Below, piece after piece: positions 41,174-49,978 of a stretch of 64,000 nt of DNA. Position 1 is the stretch's first letter; each line of letters begins with the position of its first letter. The stretch is from Labilithrix luteola (lineage in GTDB: Bacteria > Myxococcota_A > Polyangia > Polyangiales > Polyangiaceae), in contig NZ_CP012333.1 in NCBI RefSeq assembly GCF_001263205.1, positions 248,001-312,000 on the forward strand, given 5' to 3'. The translations under genes and the position numbers were made by a program. The notes beneath the pieces were generated by a model. It had not been told where the DNA came from and ran no database searches. It worked only from the letters and a program-made list of their open reading frames with translations.

Positions 41174-42634
41174 ATGTTGCAAGCTTTCGCTCGTCGCAAG
41201 TTTCTCAGTGGGCTCGCGGCAGGGGCAGTCGTACTCGGGTTCGATCCTGTTCGGCGTTCGTGGGTGACCGAAGCACACGCGAATGGACCGCTCGATGGCA
41301 TTCCCTCGCTCGATGGAATGCTCGTCACCGACAACACAAGCATCCAGGAAGCCGCCGACGATTACGGGCACATCGTGCATCGATCGCCGCGAGCCGTCCT
41401 CCGACCTGGCTCCATCCAGGACATCGTCAAGATCGTCAAGTTCGCCCGCCGGCATCGCCTCCAGGTCGCGATGCGAGGCCAAGGCCATTCGAACTACGGT
41501 CAGGCACAAGCCTTCCAGGGAGTCGTCATCGACTCACGCACGCTCGACACCGTCCACCAAATCGGGGGCAATCGAGCGACCGTCGACGCCGGCGTGACGT
41601 GGCGCACGGTGATCGAACAGGGTGCCGCGGTGGGCATCACTCCACCGGTGCTCACCGACTATCAGGACCTCTCCGTGGGTGGCACGCTCAGCGTCGGCGG
41701 CCTCGGTGGCGCAACTCAGCACCACGGATTGCAGGTCGACAACGTGCTCGAGCTCACGGTCGTGACGGGAGAAGGCGACCTCGTCACCTGTTCGCCGACG
41801 CGCAATTCCGATCTCTTCGAAGTCGTTCTTGCCGGACTCGGACAGTTCGCGATCATCGTGCGCGCGACCATCCGGATGATCCCCGCGCCCACGCAGGCAC
41901 GGGTCTACAATCTCTATTACGACGACATCGCGCTCTATACGAAGGACCAGCGCCGGCTGCTCGCGGAGGGCCGCTTCGGCTATCTCGAAGGCCAGGTCGT
42001 CCCGAGTGCGAGCGACACGGGCTGGCGCTTCATGATCGAAGCCGCCGCGTATTACACGCCTCCGTCCGCCCCCAACGACGCGGCGCTTCTCGCTGGCCTC
42101 AAGGACAACCCGAGTGAGCGCGTCATCTCCGAAACCACGTACACCGGCTGGCAGTTCCGAATCGATCCAACGGTCGAATTCCTCAAAGCCCTCGGAGTCT
42201 GGTTTTTCCCCCATCCGTGGTACAGCGTGTTCGTTCCGGCGTCGAAAGCGAACGAATACGTCGGCAATGTCCTCAGCACGCTGACCGAAGCCGATACGGG
42301 ACAAGGGCCCATCCTCTTCTATCCAATCGCGACTTCGAAGATCGGCGCATCGCTCTATCCTCTCCCCAACGAGCCGGTCGCCTTCGCATTCAACCTTCTT
42401 CGAACCGCGCCGCCGGATGATCCGGCGACCGTCGCCGCGATGGTCGCGGACAACCGAAGGCTCTACGAGAAGCTCGTTTGCGCAGGTGGAACCCGTTACT
42501 CGATCGGCTCGATTCCCTTCTCACGTCACGACTGGCAGCAGCACTTCGGACGGCGGTGGGGCCTCCTCACGCGCTCGAAGCGCCACTACGATCCCGACAA
42601 CGTCCTGACGCCCGGTCAGGGAATCTTCACCTGA
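41174..42634 (+). CDS. Tat-exported FAD-linked oxidase (cytokinin dehydrogenase-like)
   Basis: A 486-residue flavoprotein with a Tat signal (ARRKFLSGLAAGAVVLG). An FAD-binding type 4 domain (about 45-225) has PRAVLRPGSIQDIVKIVKFAR, RGQGHSNYGQA with His105 in the place where cytokinin dehydrogenases bind FAD covalently, GVTWRTVIEQG and VGGTLSVGGLGG. The C-terminal part (about 240-486) resembles the cytokinin-binding domain and ends in YDPDNVLTPGQGIF. Related enzymes oxidise cytokinins, sugars or alkaloids. Cytokinin cleavage in a soil bacterium is possible, but the substrate is inferred. ATG 41174 has AAGGGG upstream. Confidence 0.85.
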   Translation: MLQAFARRKFLSGLAAGAVVLGFDPVRRSWVTEAHANGPLDGIPSLDGMLVTDNTSIQEAADDYGHIVHRSPRAVLRPGSIQDIVKIVKFARRHRLQVAMRGQGHSNYGQAQAFQGVVIDSRTLDTVHQIGGNRATVDAGVTWRTVIEQGAAVGITPPVLTDYQDLSVGGTLSVGGLGGATQHHGLQVDNVLELTVVTGEGDLVTCSPTRNSDLFEVVLAGLGQFAIIVRATIRMIPAPTQARVYNLYYDDIALYTKDQRRLLAEGRFGYLEGQVVPSASDTGWRFMIEAAAYYTPPSAPNDAALLAGLKDNPSERVISETTYTGWQFRIDPTVEFLKALGVWFFPHPWYSVFVPASKANEYVGNVLSTLTEADTGQGPILFYPIATSKIGASLYPLPNEPVAFAFNLLRTAPPDDPATVAAMVADNRRLYEKLVCAGGTRYSIGSIPFSRHDWQQHFGRRWGLLTRSKRHYDPDNVLTPGQGIFT

Positions 42635-42847
42635 TCGAACGACGCCCCTAGGTACGACGAACCCAGAAAGAATGGCCATGCCGCAGTCGAGATGCGAGCC
42701 ACTCGACTGCGGCGTCGCTCCCTGCGCGACGGTACGAAGCGATCCGCCCTGACGTCGACGTCATGGCGGAGAGCGAGTGCCTCCGCACATCGCCGGTAGA
42801 TTCTGGTCGGTACGACAATTGCTCGACGATGGCTGATGCGCGGAGCC

Positions 42848-43396
42848 ATGCGACCGCTTCCCCTCGCCCTGTTGTTCTTGCTCGCCTGCTCCTCATCGGC
42901 CTCCGACGAGGAAGGCGACGTCGTGAGGTACAGCCCCGCCGCGAGCCCGCTCGTGGCCGACGTGCCTCTCGCGCCATTCGATGCGGCCGCCGTCGCACAG
43001 GCGCGTGACGCGTGCTCCCTGGAGTCGGGCGACGTCGACCCGCCGACGTCCGGGGAAGATCTCGCGCACAAGCTCACCGGAGCCTGGTTGCAATGCGCTC
43101 CTTCGACCGGAGGCTTCCGCGCGATGCAGCTCATGACCAACGGACAGTTCGCCGTTCTCGAAGACGATGGCGCAGGCGGTCTCGTTGCCGCTCGCGGCTT
43201 CGAACGAACGGGCCATTGGGAGCTCCGGGGATATTCGAAGCAGCTCGAGCGCTCGGCCGCCCCCGATGCGCTCTGGTATCTCGATCTCTATTGCGGTTCG
43301 TGCGGTGCGAGCGGCAGTCCGGTGTTGGAGAAGAACCCGCGTCGACTCATCGGTCATCGCTGGGGCGGTATGGGCACTTGGAGCCCGATACGCTGA
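42848..43396 (+). CDS. Small secreted lipoprotein of unknown function
   Basis: A 182-residue lipoprotein with a leucine-rich signal peptide ending in LAC (about Cys14). The mature part has GEDLAHKLTGAWLQCAP, FRAMQLMTNGQFAVLEDDG and GHWELRGYS, which suggests a lipocalin-like or META-like beta barrel: a tryptophan-containing first strand and later G-x-W strands. Two Cys pairs (CAP with others, CGSCG) may form disulfides. Gene order is convergent with the following lipoprotein gene. Start ATG 42848 preferred over 42836 because it directly heads the signal peptide. Confidence 0.6.
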   Translation: MRPLPLALLFLLACSSSASDEEGDVVRYSPAASPLVADVPLAPFDAAAVAQARDACSLESGDVDPPTSGEDLAHKLTGAWLQCAPSTGGFRAMQLMTNGQFAVLEDDGAGGLVAARGFERTGHWELRGYSKQLERSAAPDALWYLDLYCGSCGASGSPVLEKNPRRLIGHRWGGMGTWSPIR

Positions 43397-43422
43397 GACC
43401 GCCTTTTCGGCCGACCTGCGCG

Positions 43423-44310
43423 TCAAATATTTCCACAGCTGAATCGATAGATCGGCTCCTGCGAGCCATTCGCGAAGACGTCGAGGCCGTAATCGTTGGC
43501 CCATAGCTCGTAGACGAGAATCTCCGGTCGCCCGTCTCGATCGAGATCCGAGGTTGCGAGTTGGAGGAACTTTCGTGCCCCCGAACGCTCGGCCTTCCAG
43601 GGGTGAGTGCTGGGGTCGTCGGTCTCGGGCGTCAGCGGCACGAGATCGATGTCTGCATCTTCGGGCCAGACGGCGAGGATCGTCCTGGACGTCGCGAGCG
43701 CCGAGCCTTGGCGCTCCGCCGGCCGATAGGGGATCGTCTTGCCTGCGCACCCTTTGTACATGCAGCACGCCGGCGCGTAGGGTGCGGGGAACGTCACGGT
43801 GCCATCCTCCGGACTCGACGTGAACGGTGTCGTCGAGCGCATGATCTCCATCGTGTCGTATCCACTCGACGCCGCCGTCAGACGCACGGTCGTGCGACGC
43901 GGCATGACCTCGCCGCAGCGGACGCCCGTCTGGATACGCCCTGCAATCACGCACACCACCGGCTGGAACGAGAGCGTCTCGATCCGTTCGAGAGGCGTGG
44001 CTGGCTCGGGACGTGGCGGAGCGAAGAGCACGACGGCCGTCGTGTATCGCTTCAGCGGCGTCGCCGTCCGTGCATCGTCGCTTCCGGGATAGTAGCGCTC
44101 GAGCGGGCTCACCGCCGCGACGCCATCGACGTGTTCGCTGGCAGGCTGCTTCGGCACCTCGGCTGGGCGAGACGCTCCACCCGACGCGACTGGCGCAGGC
44201 GTCGTGCACACGCGCCCCGGCAGCGACGGCGAGCATCCCCAAACCAATGCGGCGAGGGCCCAAGTCATCCGTCGCCCACTACGGTCGTATCGCTTCCGCC
44301 CCAAACGCAT
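43423..44310 (-). CDS. Secreted lipoprotein of unknown function
   Basis: A 295-residue protein with a basic start and a short signal peptide ending in WGC (about Cys26). After a Pro/Ala linker the sequence has no family I recognise. Points of note are CCMYKGCAGKTIPYRPAE with clustered Cys, and LQLATSDLDRDGRPEILVYELWANDYGLDVF near the end, which has the D-x-D-x-DG-x-x-E/D-x-x-VY form of FG-GAP/VCBS repeats that bind calcium in propellers. ATG 44310 has GAGGT before it; ATG 44268 is the alternative. It diverges from the next lipoprotein gene. Confidence 0.6.
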   Translation of the reverse strand: MRLGRKRYDRSGRRMTWALAALVWGCSPSLPGRVCTTPAPVASGGASRPAEVPKQPASEHVDGVAAVSPLERYYPGSDDARTATPLKRYTTAVVLFAPPRPEPATPLERIETLSFQPVVCVIAGRIQTGVRCGEVMPRRTTVRLTAASSGYDTMEIMRSTTPFTSSPEDGTVTFPAPYAPACCMYKGCAGKTIPYRPAERQGSALATSRTILAVWPEDADIDLVPLTPETDDPSTHPWKAERSGARKFLQLATSDLDRDGRPEILVYELWANDYGLDVFANGSQEPIYRFSCGNI

Positions 44311-44472
44311 CGGGTACCTCACGACTTCATCGTCGGCGATCGGTCCGCAAATGTGACGGGCCAGCATGAGCGAGAAAGCGATGAAGAGGCGCCCTTCTTC
44401 TAGGCGCCAGGTCGAGCTATCCTCCCCGGTGTCGGCCGCCTTCGGGGCTCCGAGCGCCGAAAAGCGTCCCCC

Positions 44473-45714
44473 ATGAGGAAAACCTCGCTCAGATTCGTCG
44501 GATTGGGCGCTGTACTGGGCGTCACGCTGGGTCTCACTCTGGGTATCGCGAGCGGCGCGTGTGCCCCCCTCATCGGCGCCGACTTCGGTCGGGACGAGCG
44601 GAGCGCCGCGACCGACGGTGGAGAGCGCGGAGACGACGCCCCGGTGAGCGACGATCCCTCCTCCGGCGAAGACGGCACCGACGGAACGGACTCGGGCGAT
44701 GAAGCCATCGTCGAGCCTCAGCCTGTCGCATGCACGGTCGACACGTGCCCTCTCGAGACCGTGCTCGACCACCTGTACGGGCCCGTGACGATCGCCTCGT
44801 CCGGTCACCACCTCTACTTCGTCGAGGTCGGCGACGGCATCCCGCAGGCTGGAACCTTCGGCTGGTTCTCACGCGTGCCGACGGACAAATCCTGCACCCA
44901 GCGATCCTGCTTCGACGTCATCGACCCGTACGTCGCTTCGGGCCAGCTGCAAGGCCAGTACATCTACGACACGCACCTCGCACTCGGGCCGAACAACGTC
45001 TGTTTCACGCAGTCGTTCAACGCATCGCCCGCGCACAAGATCCGTTGCTACGATCTCGTCGGCTTCGACAGGACAACGCTCGACGAGAGTGCTGGACAGG
45101 TCGTCGACCTCTGGGTCGGGAGCTCGACGGCACGCTGGGCCTTGGTCAATCCCGGCGGAACGGTTCAAGGCGCGCCGCTTTCCGGCACGGGAGCCGCGCC
45201 CGTCGCGAGCGGACGAACGGGCCTCACCAGCGTCACGAGCGACGGCACGACGACGTACTTCACCGAGAAGGGAGCTGGTGCAAACGCCGGTGTCGTCGGC
45301 GCCGTCCTGACCGATGGCGGCGTTCGTCCGCTCGCCACGGGCCGCGACACGCCGGCGGCTTCGACGTTGTACGGCGGCTACGTCTACTGGGCCGAAGTGC
45401 CGGCAAGGAAGATCTTGCGCGCCAAGGTCGACGGCACCGGCGCGGTCGAACAGATCGCGAATACCGACGAGACGCCGTTCGAGCTCGCTGTCGACGCCAC
45501 GGGCGTCTACTGGGCCAGCGTCGGCCCTGGCGCCAGCGGGCTGAAAGGCAGTGTTTCGCACGCCGGGCTCGCGCCGAACGGCCCCGTCGACCTGATGATG
45601 AAGGACCTGCCGCTCGTCTACGATGTCGCCGTCGATTCGACGCACGTGTACGCGGCGACCGTCGGCGCGAGCATCCAAGACGGCAAGATCGTGCGCATCC
45701 CGAAGACCCTCTGA
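44473..45714 (+). CDS. Propeller-like secreted lipoprotein
   Basis: A 413-residue lipoprotein. Signal peptide with SGAC (about Cys30), then an Asp/Gly/Ser linker to about 85. The rest is made of repeated strands with the look of a six- or seven-bladed propeller read-out: VTIASSGHHLYFVEVGDG, LTSVTSDGTTTYFTEKG, STLYGGYVYWAEVPARKILRAKVDG, FELAVDATGVYWASVG, YDVAVDSTHVYAATVG. The phrase VYWA(E/S)V recurs, as in the NHL/LVIVD-like lipoproteins common in Polyangia. No catalytic motif. ATG 44473 heads the signal peptide. Confidence 0.75.
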   Translation: MRKTSLRFVGLGAVLGVTLGLTLGIASGACAPLIGADFGRDERSAATDGGERGDDAPVSDDPSSGEDGTDGTDSGDEAIVEPQPVACTVDTCPLETVLDHLYGPVTIASSGHHLYFVEVGDGIPQAGTFGWFSRVPTDKSCTQRSCFDVIDPYVASGQLQGQYIYDTHLALGPNNVCFTQSFNASPAHKIRCYDLVGFDRTTLDESAGQVVDLWVGSSTARWALVNPGGTVQGAPLSGTGAAPVASGRTGLTSVTSDGTTTYFTEKGAGANAGVVGAVLTDGGVRPLATGRDTPAASTLYGGYVYWAEVPARKILRAKVDGTGAVEQIANTDETPFELAVDATGVYWASVGPGASGLKGSVSHAGLAPNGPVDLMMKDLPLVYDVAVDSTHVYAATVGASIQDGKIVRIPKTL

Positions 45715-45831
45715 CGCCGCGCCCTGCGTAGGGTGGAGCTTGCGCCGCGAGCTCGGCCGGCCTCGTTCGTCTCGTCGGATTTTCGTCACCGTGCCGCAAC
45801 GCGCAACGCACGCGAGAATCTCATCGTCGGC

Positions 45832-47049
45832 ATGTTGGATACGCCGCGCGCGAACGTGAACGCAAACGTTGGTCTCTTGCAGTTGGTGCTCGCCCTCGGC
45901 GGCTTCGCGATCGGAACGGTCGAGTTCGCGACGATGAGCTTGCTCCCGCAATTCACACGAGAGCTCGGCGTCAGCGTCCCGGTCGGCGGCCAGGCGATTA
46001 CCGCGTATGCCCTGGGCGTGGTCGTCGGGGCCCCGCTTCTCGCGATTTTCGGCGCGAAGGTTCCGCGACGAACGCTTCTCGCCTGGCTGATGGCGTTCTA
46101 CGCGCTGGGGAACCTCGCAAGTGCCTGGTCGCCCTCGTTCGCATCGCTCGTCGTGTTCCGATTCGTCAGCGGGCTCCCGCACGGCGCCTATTTCGGAGTG
46201 GCGTGCGTGCTTGCGGCTTCGCTCGTACCGGCCAATCGTCGCGCAGGGGCGGTCGCTCGCGTGATGCTCGGCCTCACGATTGCCACGATCATTGGAGTCC
46301 CGTTCGCGAACACGATGGGCCGAGCGGCTGGCTGGCGAATGGCCTTCGTGCTCGTGGCGGCGCTCGCCGCGCTGACCGCTGTCCTGGTTCTCGTCATCGC
46401 ACCGCGCTCACCGGTCGAGGCGGGCGCGAGCTGGCGACGAGAGTTGGGAGCTCTCGGTCGCCGTCAGGTATGGCTCACGTTGGGTATCGGAGCGATCGGC
46501 CAGGGCGGACTATTTGCGGTTTACACCTACGTTGCATCCACACTCACCGAGGCAACGCGCGTTTCGGAATCGACGTTGCCATTTGCGTTCGCGCTGTTCG
46601 GTCTTGGCATGACCGTAGGTTTGATGGTGTGCGGCTGGCTCGCCGATCGCGCACTCATGCCGGCCATCGCGCGGAGTCTGCTGTGGAGCATGGGAGCGAT
46701 GAGCATTTATGCCCTCGCCGTCCCCCATGCGTGGAGCGTGCTGCCTGCCATTTTCCTCGTCGGTTGCGGCGGCGGCCTGGTCGCTCCCATTCAGACGCGC
46801 CTCATGGACGTCGCCGGCGATGCGCAAACCATGGCTGCCGCGCTGAACCACTCGGCCTTCAACGTGGCCAACGCGATCGGTCCGGCGGCCGGCGGACTGG
46901 CCATCGCAGCCGGATGGGGCTGGGCGTCGACGGGTTGGGTCGGAGTTCTGCTCGCGCTCGGCGGTCTCGGAGTGTGGTCGCTCGCGCTACTCGACCAGCG
47001 ACGAACCGCCCCCTCGAACTCGGTCGCCGCTTCGGCCTCACCGACCTGA
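45832..47049 (+). CDS. MFS transporter, DHA1 (AraJ/YdhP-like) exporter
   Basis: A 405-residue transporter with twelve predicted membrane segments. Family signs include GTVEFATMSLLPQF in TM1, GAPLLAIFGAKVPRRTLLAW in the TM2-TM3 loop, and SGLPHGAYFGVACVLAASLVP in TM4, the pattern of AraJ/YdhP/NepI-type drug or sugar exporters driven by protons. The ATG at 45832 (MLDTPRANVNANVGLLQLVLALGG) starts just before TM1; earlier codons add only a non-homologous tail. It stands between a lipoprotein gene and cheW, without an adjacent regulator. The substrate is unknown. Confidence 0.9.
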   Translation: MLDTPRANVNANVGLLQLVLALGGFAIGTVEFATMSLLPQFTRELGVSVPVGGQAITAYALGVVVGAPLLAIFGAKVPRRTLLAWLMAFYALGNLASAWSPSFASLVVFRFVSGLPHGAYFGVACVLAASLVPANRRAGAVARVMLGLTIATIIGVPFANTMGRAAGWRMAFVLVAALAALTAVLVLVIAPRSPVEAGASWRRELGALGRRQVWLTLGIGAIGQGGLFAVYTYVASTLTEATRVSESTLPFAFALFGLGMTVGLMVCGWLADRALMPAIARSLLWSMGAMSIYALAVPHAWSVLPAIFLVGCGGGLVAPIQTRLMDVAGDAQTMAAALNHSAFNVANAIGPAAGGLAIAAGWGWASTGWVGVLLALGGLGVWSLALLDQRRTAPSNSVAASASPT

Positions 47050-47051
47050 GA

Positions 47052-47068
47052 GTCGACCGCCGGTCGAC
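47052..47068. terminator. Small hairpin between convergent genes
   Basis: GTCGACC-GCC-GGTCGAC, a 7-bp stem between the MFS and cheW genes. No T run; only a weak candidate. Confidence 0.3.
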
Positions 47069-47069
47069 G

Positions 47070-47540
47070 TCAATACGGTGGCTCACCGTCGAGGCCCGCG
47101 ACGCGATCGATGTCGAGCAGGACGACGAAGCGATCCTGCGTCCGAGCGATGCCACTGACGAGCGACGCATCGACGCGTCCGCCAAGGTCCGGTGCGCGCT
47201 CGATGGCGGACTCGTCGAGCGAGAGCACGTCGGACACACTGTCGACGACGAAGCCAACCGTCTGCCCTCGGACCGAGAGGACGATGATGACCGTGAACGG
47301 ACCGTAGCCTTCGTCCGGTAGCCCGAGCGCTGATCGCATGTCGACCACGGGAACGACGGCACCGCGGAGATTCATGACGCCGCGGACACTCGGCGCCGAA
47401 CGCGGCAATTCGGTGATGGGGCAGACGCCACGGATCTCCTGCACCCGGAGGATTTCCACGGCGTACTGCTCACTGGCGAGGGAGAAGCTGAGATATTGCG
47501 CGCCGGCCGTGACGGAGGACGCGTGCGACGAGACGTTCAT
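47070..47540 (-). CDS. cheW: CheW-like chemotaxis coupling protein
   Basis: A 156-residue single CheW domain: YLSFSLASEQYAVEILRVQEIRG, then PSVRGVMNLRGAVVPVVDMRSALGL, then TVGFVVDSVSDVL. CheW links chemoreceptors to the kinase CheA. It diverges from an adjacent receptor gene, so the pair probably works together, but no cheA, cheY, cheB or cheR is in the window, so they must plug into a distant kinase. ATG 47540 has GGAGG upstream; the longer frame is not needed. The domain looks complete. Confidence 0.93.
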   Translation of the reverse strand: MNVSSHASSVTAGAQYLSFSLASEQYAVEILRVQEIRGVCPITELPRSAPSVRGVMNLRGAVVPVVDMRSALGLPDEGYGPFTVIIVLSVRGQTVGFVVDSVSDVLSLDESAIERAPDLGGRVDASLVSGIARTQDRFVVLLDIDRVAGLDGEPPY

Positions 47541-47749
47541 GGACCTCCAGGACGCGAGCGTCGGTTCTCTCGACCTCGCCTTCATGGAACGGCCAACCGG
47601 CGACCAGCTGAAGGGCGACGATCGGGATCGCAGGTTTCCCCACGCCTCGGTCGGCGCTCGGACCTTCTCCCCTTCAGGTTCCTAGGGTCGGGTCGTTTCT
47701 TCCACATCGGCATCGAAGGCAAATCGATCTGTCGACGGAGGATTCGGCG

Positions 47750-49372
47750 ATGAAGTGGTTTCAACATCAGAAGGCGACGACCAAGCTGTTCGTTGCCTTC
47801 ACGGTCATGGGCCTGATCACCGTCATCGTCGGATGGTGCGGTGTCAGCGGCATGAACGACATCAACGGCATGCTCAATACGCTCTACGAGCGCGACATGG
47901 TCGGCCTTGCACACATGCAGACGGCGGAGTCGAACTTCATCCGCGTCGGCCGCTCTGCACGGCAGACGATCATCGATACCGAAGCCACGGCCATGGAGTC
48001 GAGCGCACGCGCCGTCGAGACCGCCGACGCGGAACTCCGGCGTCAACTCGATGCCACGGAGAAGACGCTCATCACGCCCGAGGGCAAGGCCAAATACGCG
48101 GAGATCCGCACGCTGTATCCCGAATACTTCGCGATCATTCGTGAGGTCCTGAAGTACGCCCTCGCCAACGACAACCAGGTTGCCCACGAGAAGCTCCAGC
48201 GCGCCCGCCCGATCGGCGACAAGATCGAGGTCTTGCTGCACGAGCTGGCGACGAGCAAGGACGCTCTCGGCAAGCAGGCCTACGACCAGAGCAACGTCGC
48301 CTACACCCATGCGCGCAACATCGCATTCGCGGTCATCGCCGCCGGCCTCCTCTTCGGGGGCATCGTTGCCCTCGCGTTCTGCCGCTCGATCGCTCGCGCA
48401 ATCGACGACGTCCAAGCGGTGGCAAGCGGCGTCGCCAGCGCGTCGCAGCAACTCTCGGGATCGTCCACGGGTATCTCGAGCGGAGCACAAGAGCAGGCGG
48501 CGAGCCTCGAGGAGACGGCCGCGAGCCTGGAGGAGATCACCGCGACGGTGAAGCAGAACGCCGAGAACGCGCAGCACGCGGCCCAGCTCGCAAGCGCATC
48601 GCGAGACGTCGCCGAGCGAGGAGAGCGTGTGGTCGAATCCGCCGTGGGCGCGATGACCGAGATCACCACCTCGTCGAAGAAGATCGCCGAGATCATCACG
48701 ACGATCGACGAGATCGCGTTCCAGACCAACCTTCTCGCGCTCAACGCCGCCGTGGAGGCTGCCCGCGCAGGGGAGCAGGGGCGAGGCTTTGCAGTCGTCG
48801 CCGCCGAGGTGCGTACGCTCGCTCAACGCAGTGCCAGTGCTGCAAAGCAGATCAAGGGACTCATCGTCGACTCCGTCGGCAAGGTGGAGGCGGGCTCCAA
48901 GCACGTCACCGATTCGGGCGCGACGCTCCGAGAGATCGTCTCCTCGGTGCAGCGCGTGACGGACATGATCAGCGAGATCGCAGCCGCCTCGCACGAGCAG
49001 CACGCAGCTGTCGAGCAGGTGAATACGGCCATCACGCAGATGGACCACGTCACCCAAGCGAATGCTTCTCAGACCGAAGAGATGAGTGCGACCGCCGAAC
49101 AGCTCTCCGAACAGGCAACGCAGCTACAGGCGCTCGTGATGCGCTTCAGCCTCGGTACCGACACCCCGCCCGCGACGTTCGCCCCCGTACCTCCGACATC
49201 ACTCGGTCACCGCCCCCCGACGGCAGCTTCGCACGGGGTCCCGCGGCTCGCCCCGAGGGCGAAGCGCGAGCCGAAGTTCCTCTCGTCGAACGTCGCTCTG
49301 CTTCGCCCCCCGATGAAACGGAAGCCCGCTCCGCTCGCAGCAACGGGCACCGACGGAGCCGAAGAGTTCTAA
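47750..49372 (+). CDS. Methyl-accepting chemotaxis protein
   Basis: A 540-residue receptor. TM1 is at about 12-34, followed by a periplasmic four-helix-bundle sensor (about 35-185) and TM2 (about 186-208, IAFAVIAAGLLFGGIVALAF). A signalling domain follows, with the highly conserved hairpin tip DEIAFQTNLLALNAAVEAAR and GRGFAVVAAEVRTLAQRS. A Pro/Lys-rich tail (about 480-540) ends in GAEEF rather than the NWETF pentapeptide. It senses an unknown ligand at the four-helix bundle and works through CheW. A GGAGG lies 10 bases before ATG. Confidence 0.93.
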   Translation: MKWFQHQKATTKLFVAFTVMGLITVIVGWCGVSGMNDINGMLNTLYERDMVGLAHMQTAESNFIRVGRSARQTIIDTEATAMESSARAVETADAELRRQLDATEKTLITPEGKAKYAEIRTLYPEYFAIIREVLKYALANDNQVAHEKLQRARPIGDKIEVLLHELATSKDALGKQAYDQSNVAYTHARNIAFAVIAAGLLFGGIVALAFCRSIARAIDDVQAVASGVASASQQLSGSSTGISSGAQEQAASLEETAASLEEITATVKQNAENAQHAAQLASASRDVAERGERVVESAVGAMTEITTSSKKIAEIITTIDEIAFQTNLLALNAAVEAARAGEQGRGFAVVAAEVRTLAQRSASAAKQIKGLIVDSVGKVEAGSKHVTDSGATLREIVSSVQRVTDMISEIAAASHEQHAAVEQVNTAITQMDHVTQANASQTEEMSATAEQLSEQATQLQALVMRFSLGTDTPPATFAPVPPTSLGHRPPTAASHGVPRLAPRAKREPKFLSSNVALLRPPMKRKPAPLAATGTDGAEEF

Positions 49373-49486
49373 CGAAGAACTTCCTCAGCCCGTTCACTCG
49401 AGAAGCGTACGAACGTCACTTTCGGGGCGAAGCCAGGCATTCGCCCCACGTGATGTTCTCCGAAGCGGCTACGATGGACGTCCTCG

Positions 49487-49978
49487 ATGCGTATCGTCTT
49501 TCTCGACTTCGACGGCGTGCTGAACTGGCGAGCCCACGTCGAGAGCTCTGCCGCGCCGACGACGCCCGGGCCGGATCTCCTCGCCGATAGTGCCGTTCGA
49601 CGTGTCGAGCGACTGTGCGCCGAAACGCAGGCGGGTATCGTCGTGTCCTCCACGTGGCGTCTGTCGTTCGATCGTCCGACGCTCGAGGAGATGCTCCGCG
49701 CCAAAGGACTCGAGACGACGCCGGTTCTCGACGTCTCGCCGCTCATTCCTCACAAGCAAGGTCGCGGTCAGGAGATCCAGTCGTGGCTCGACACCGTGCC
49801 GCCCACGCGCGGTTGGACGATCGAGGGACTGGTCATTCTCGATGATCAGTCCGACATGCTGCATCTGACGCCGTGGCTCGTCCTGAGCTCGTTCGAAACC
49901 GGCTTCACCGACGCTCATCTCCTTGCAGCCAAAAGCGTCTTGGCCTCACCGGCTCCGTGCTACTTCGGAGACAGGTAG
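49487..49978 (+). CDS. HAD-like phosphatase/repair-domain protein
   Basis: A 163-residue protein with the haloacid-dehalogenase motif 1 FLDFDGVLNW at the start, motif 2 at IVVSSTWRLS and a late acidic LVILDDQSD as motif 4. This short form, with GVLNW and STWR, matches the HAD subgroup named swiss-army-knife RNA repair-like. Such proteins hydrolyse phosphate from nucleic-acid ends or small molecules, but activity here is inferred from motif only. The last 19 bases overlap the 3' end of the convergent lipoprotein gene, so the two messages would pair at their tails. Confidence 0.8.
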   Translation: MRIVFLDFDGVLNWRAHVESSAAPTTPGPDLLADSAVRRVERLCAETQAGIVVSSTWRLSFDRPTLEEMLRAKGLETTPVLDVSPLIPHKQGRGQEIQSWLDTVPPTRGWTIEGLVILDDQSDMLHLTPWLVLSSFETGFTDAHLLAAKSVLASPAPCYFGDR

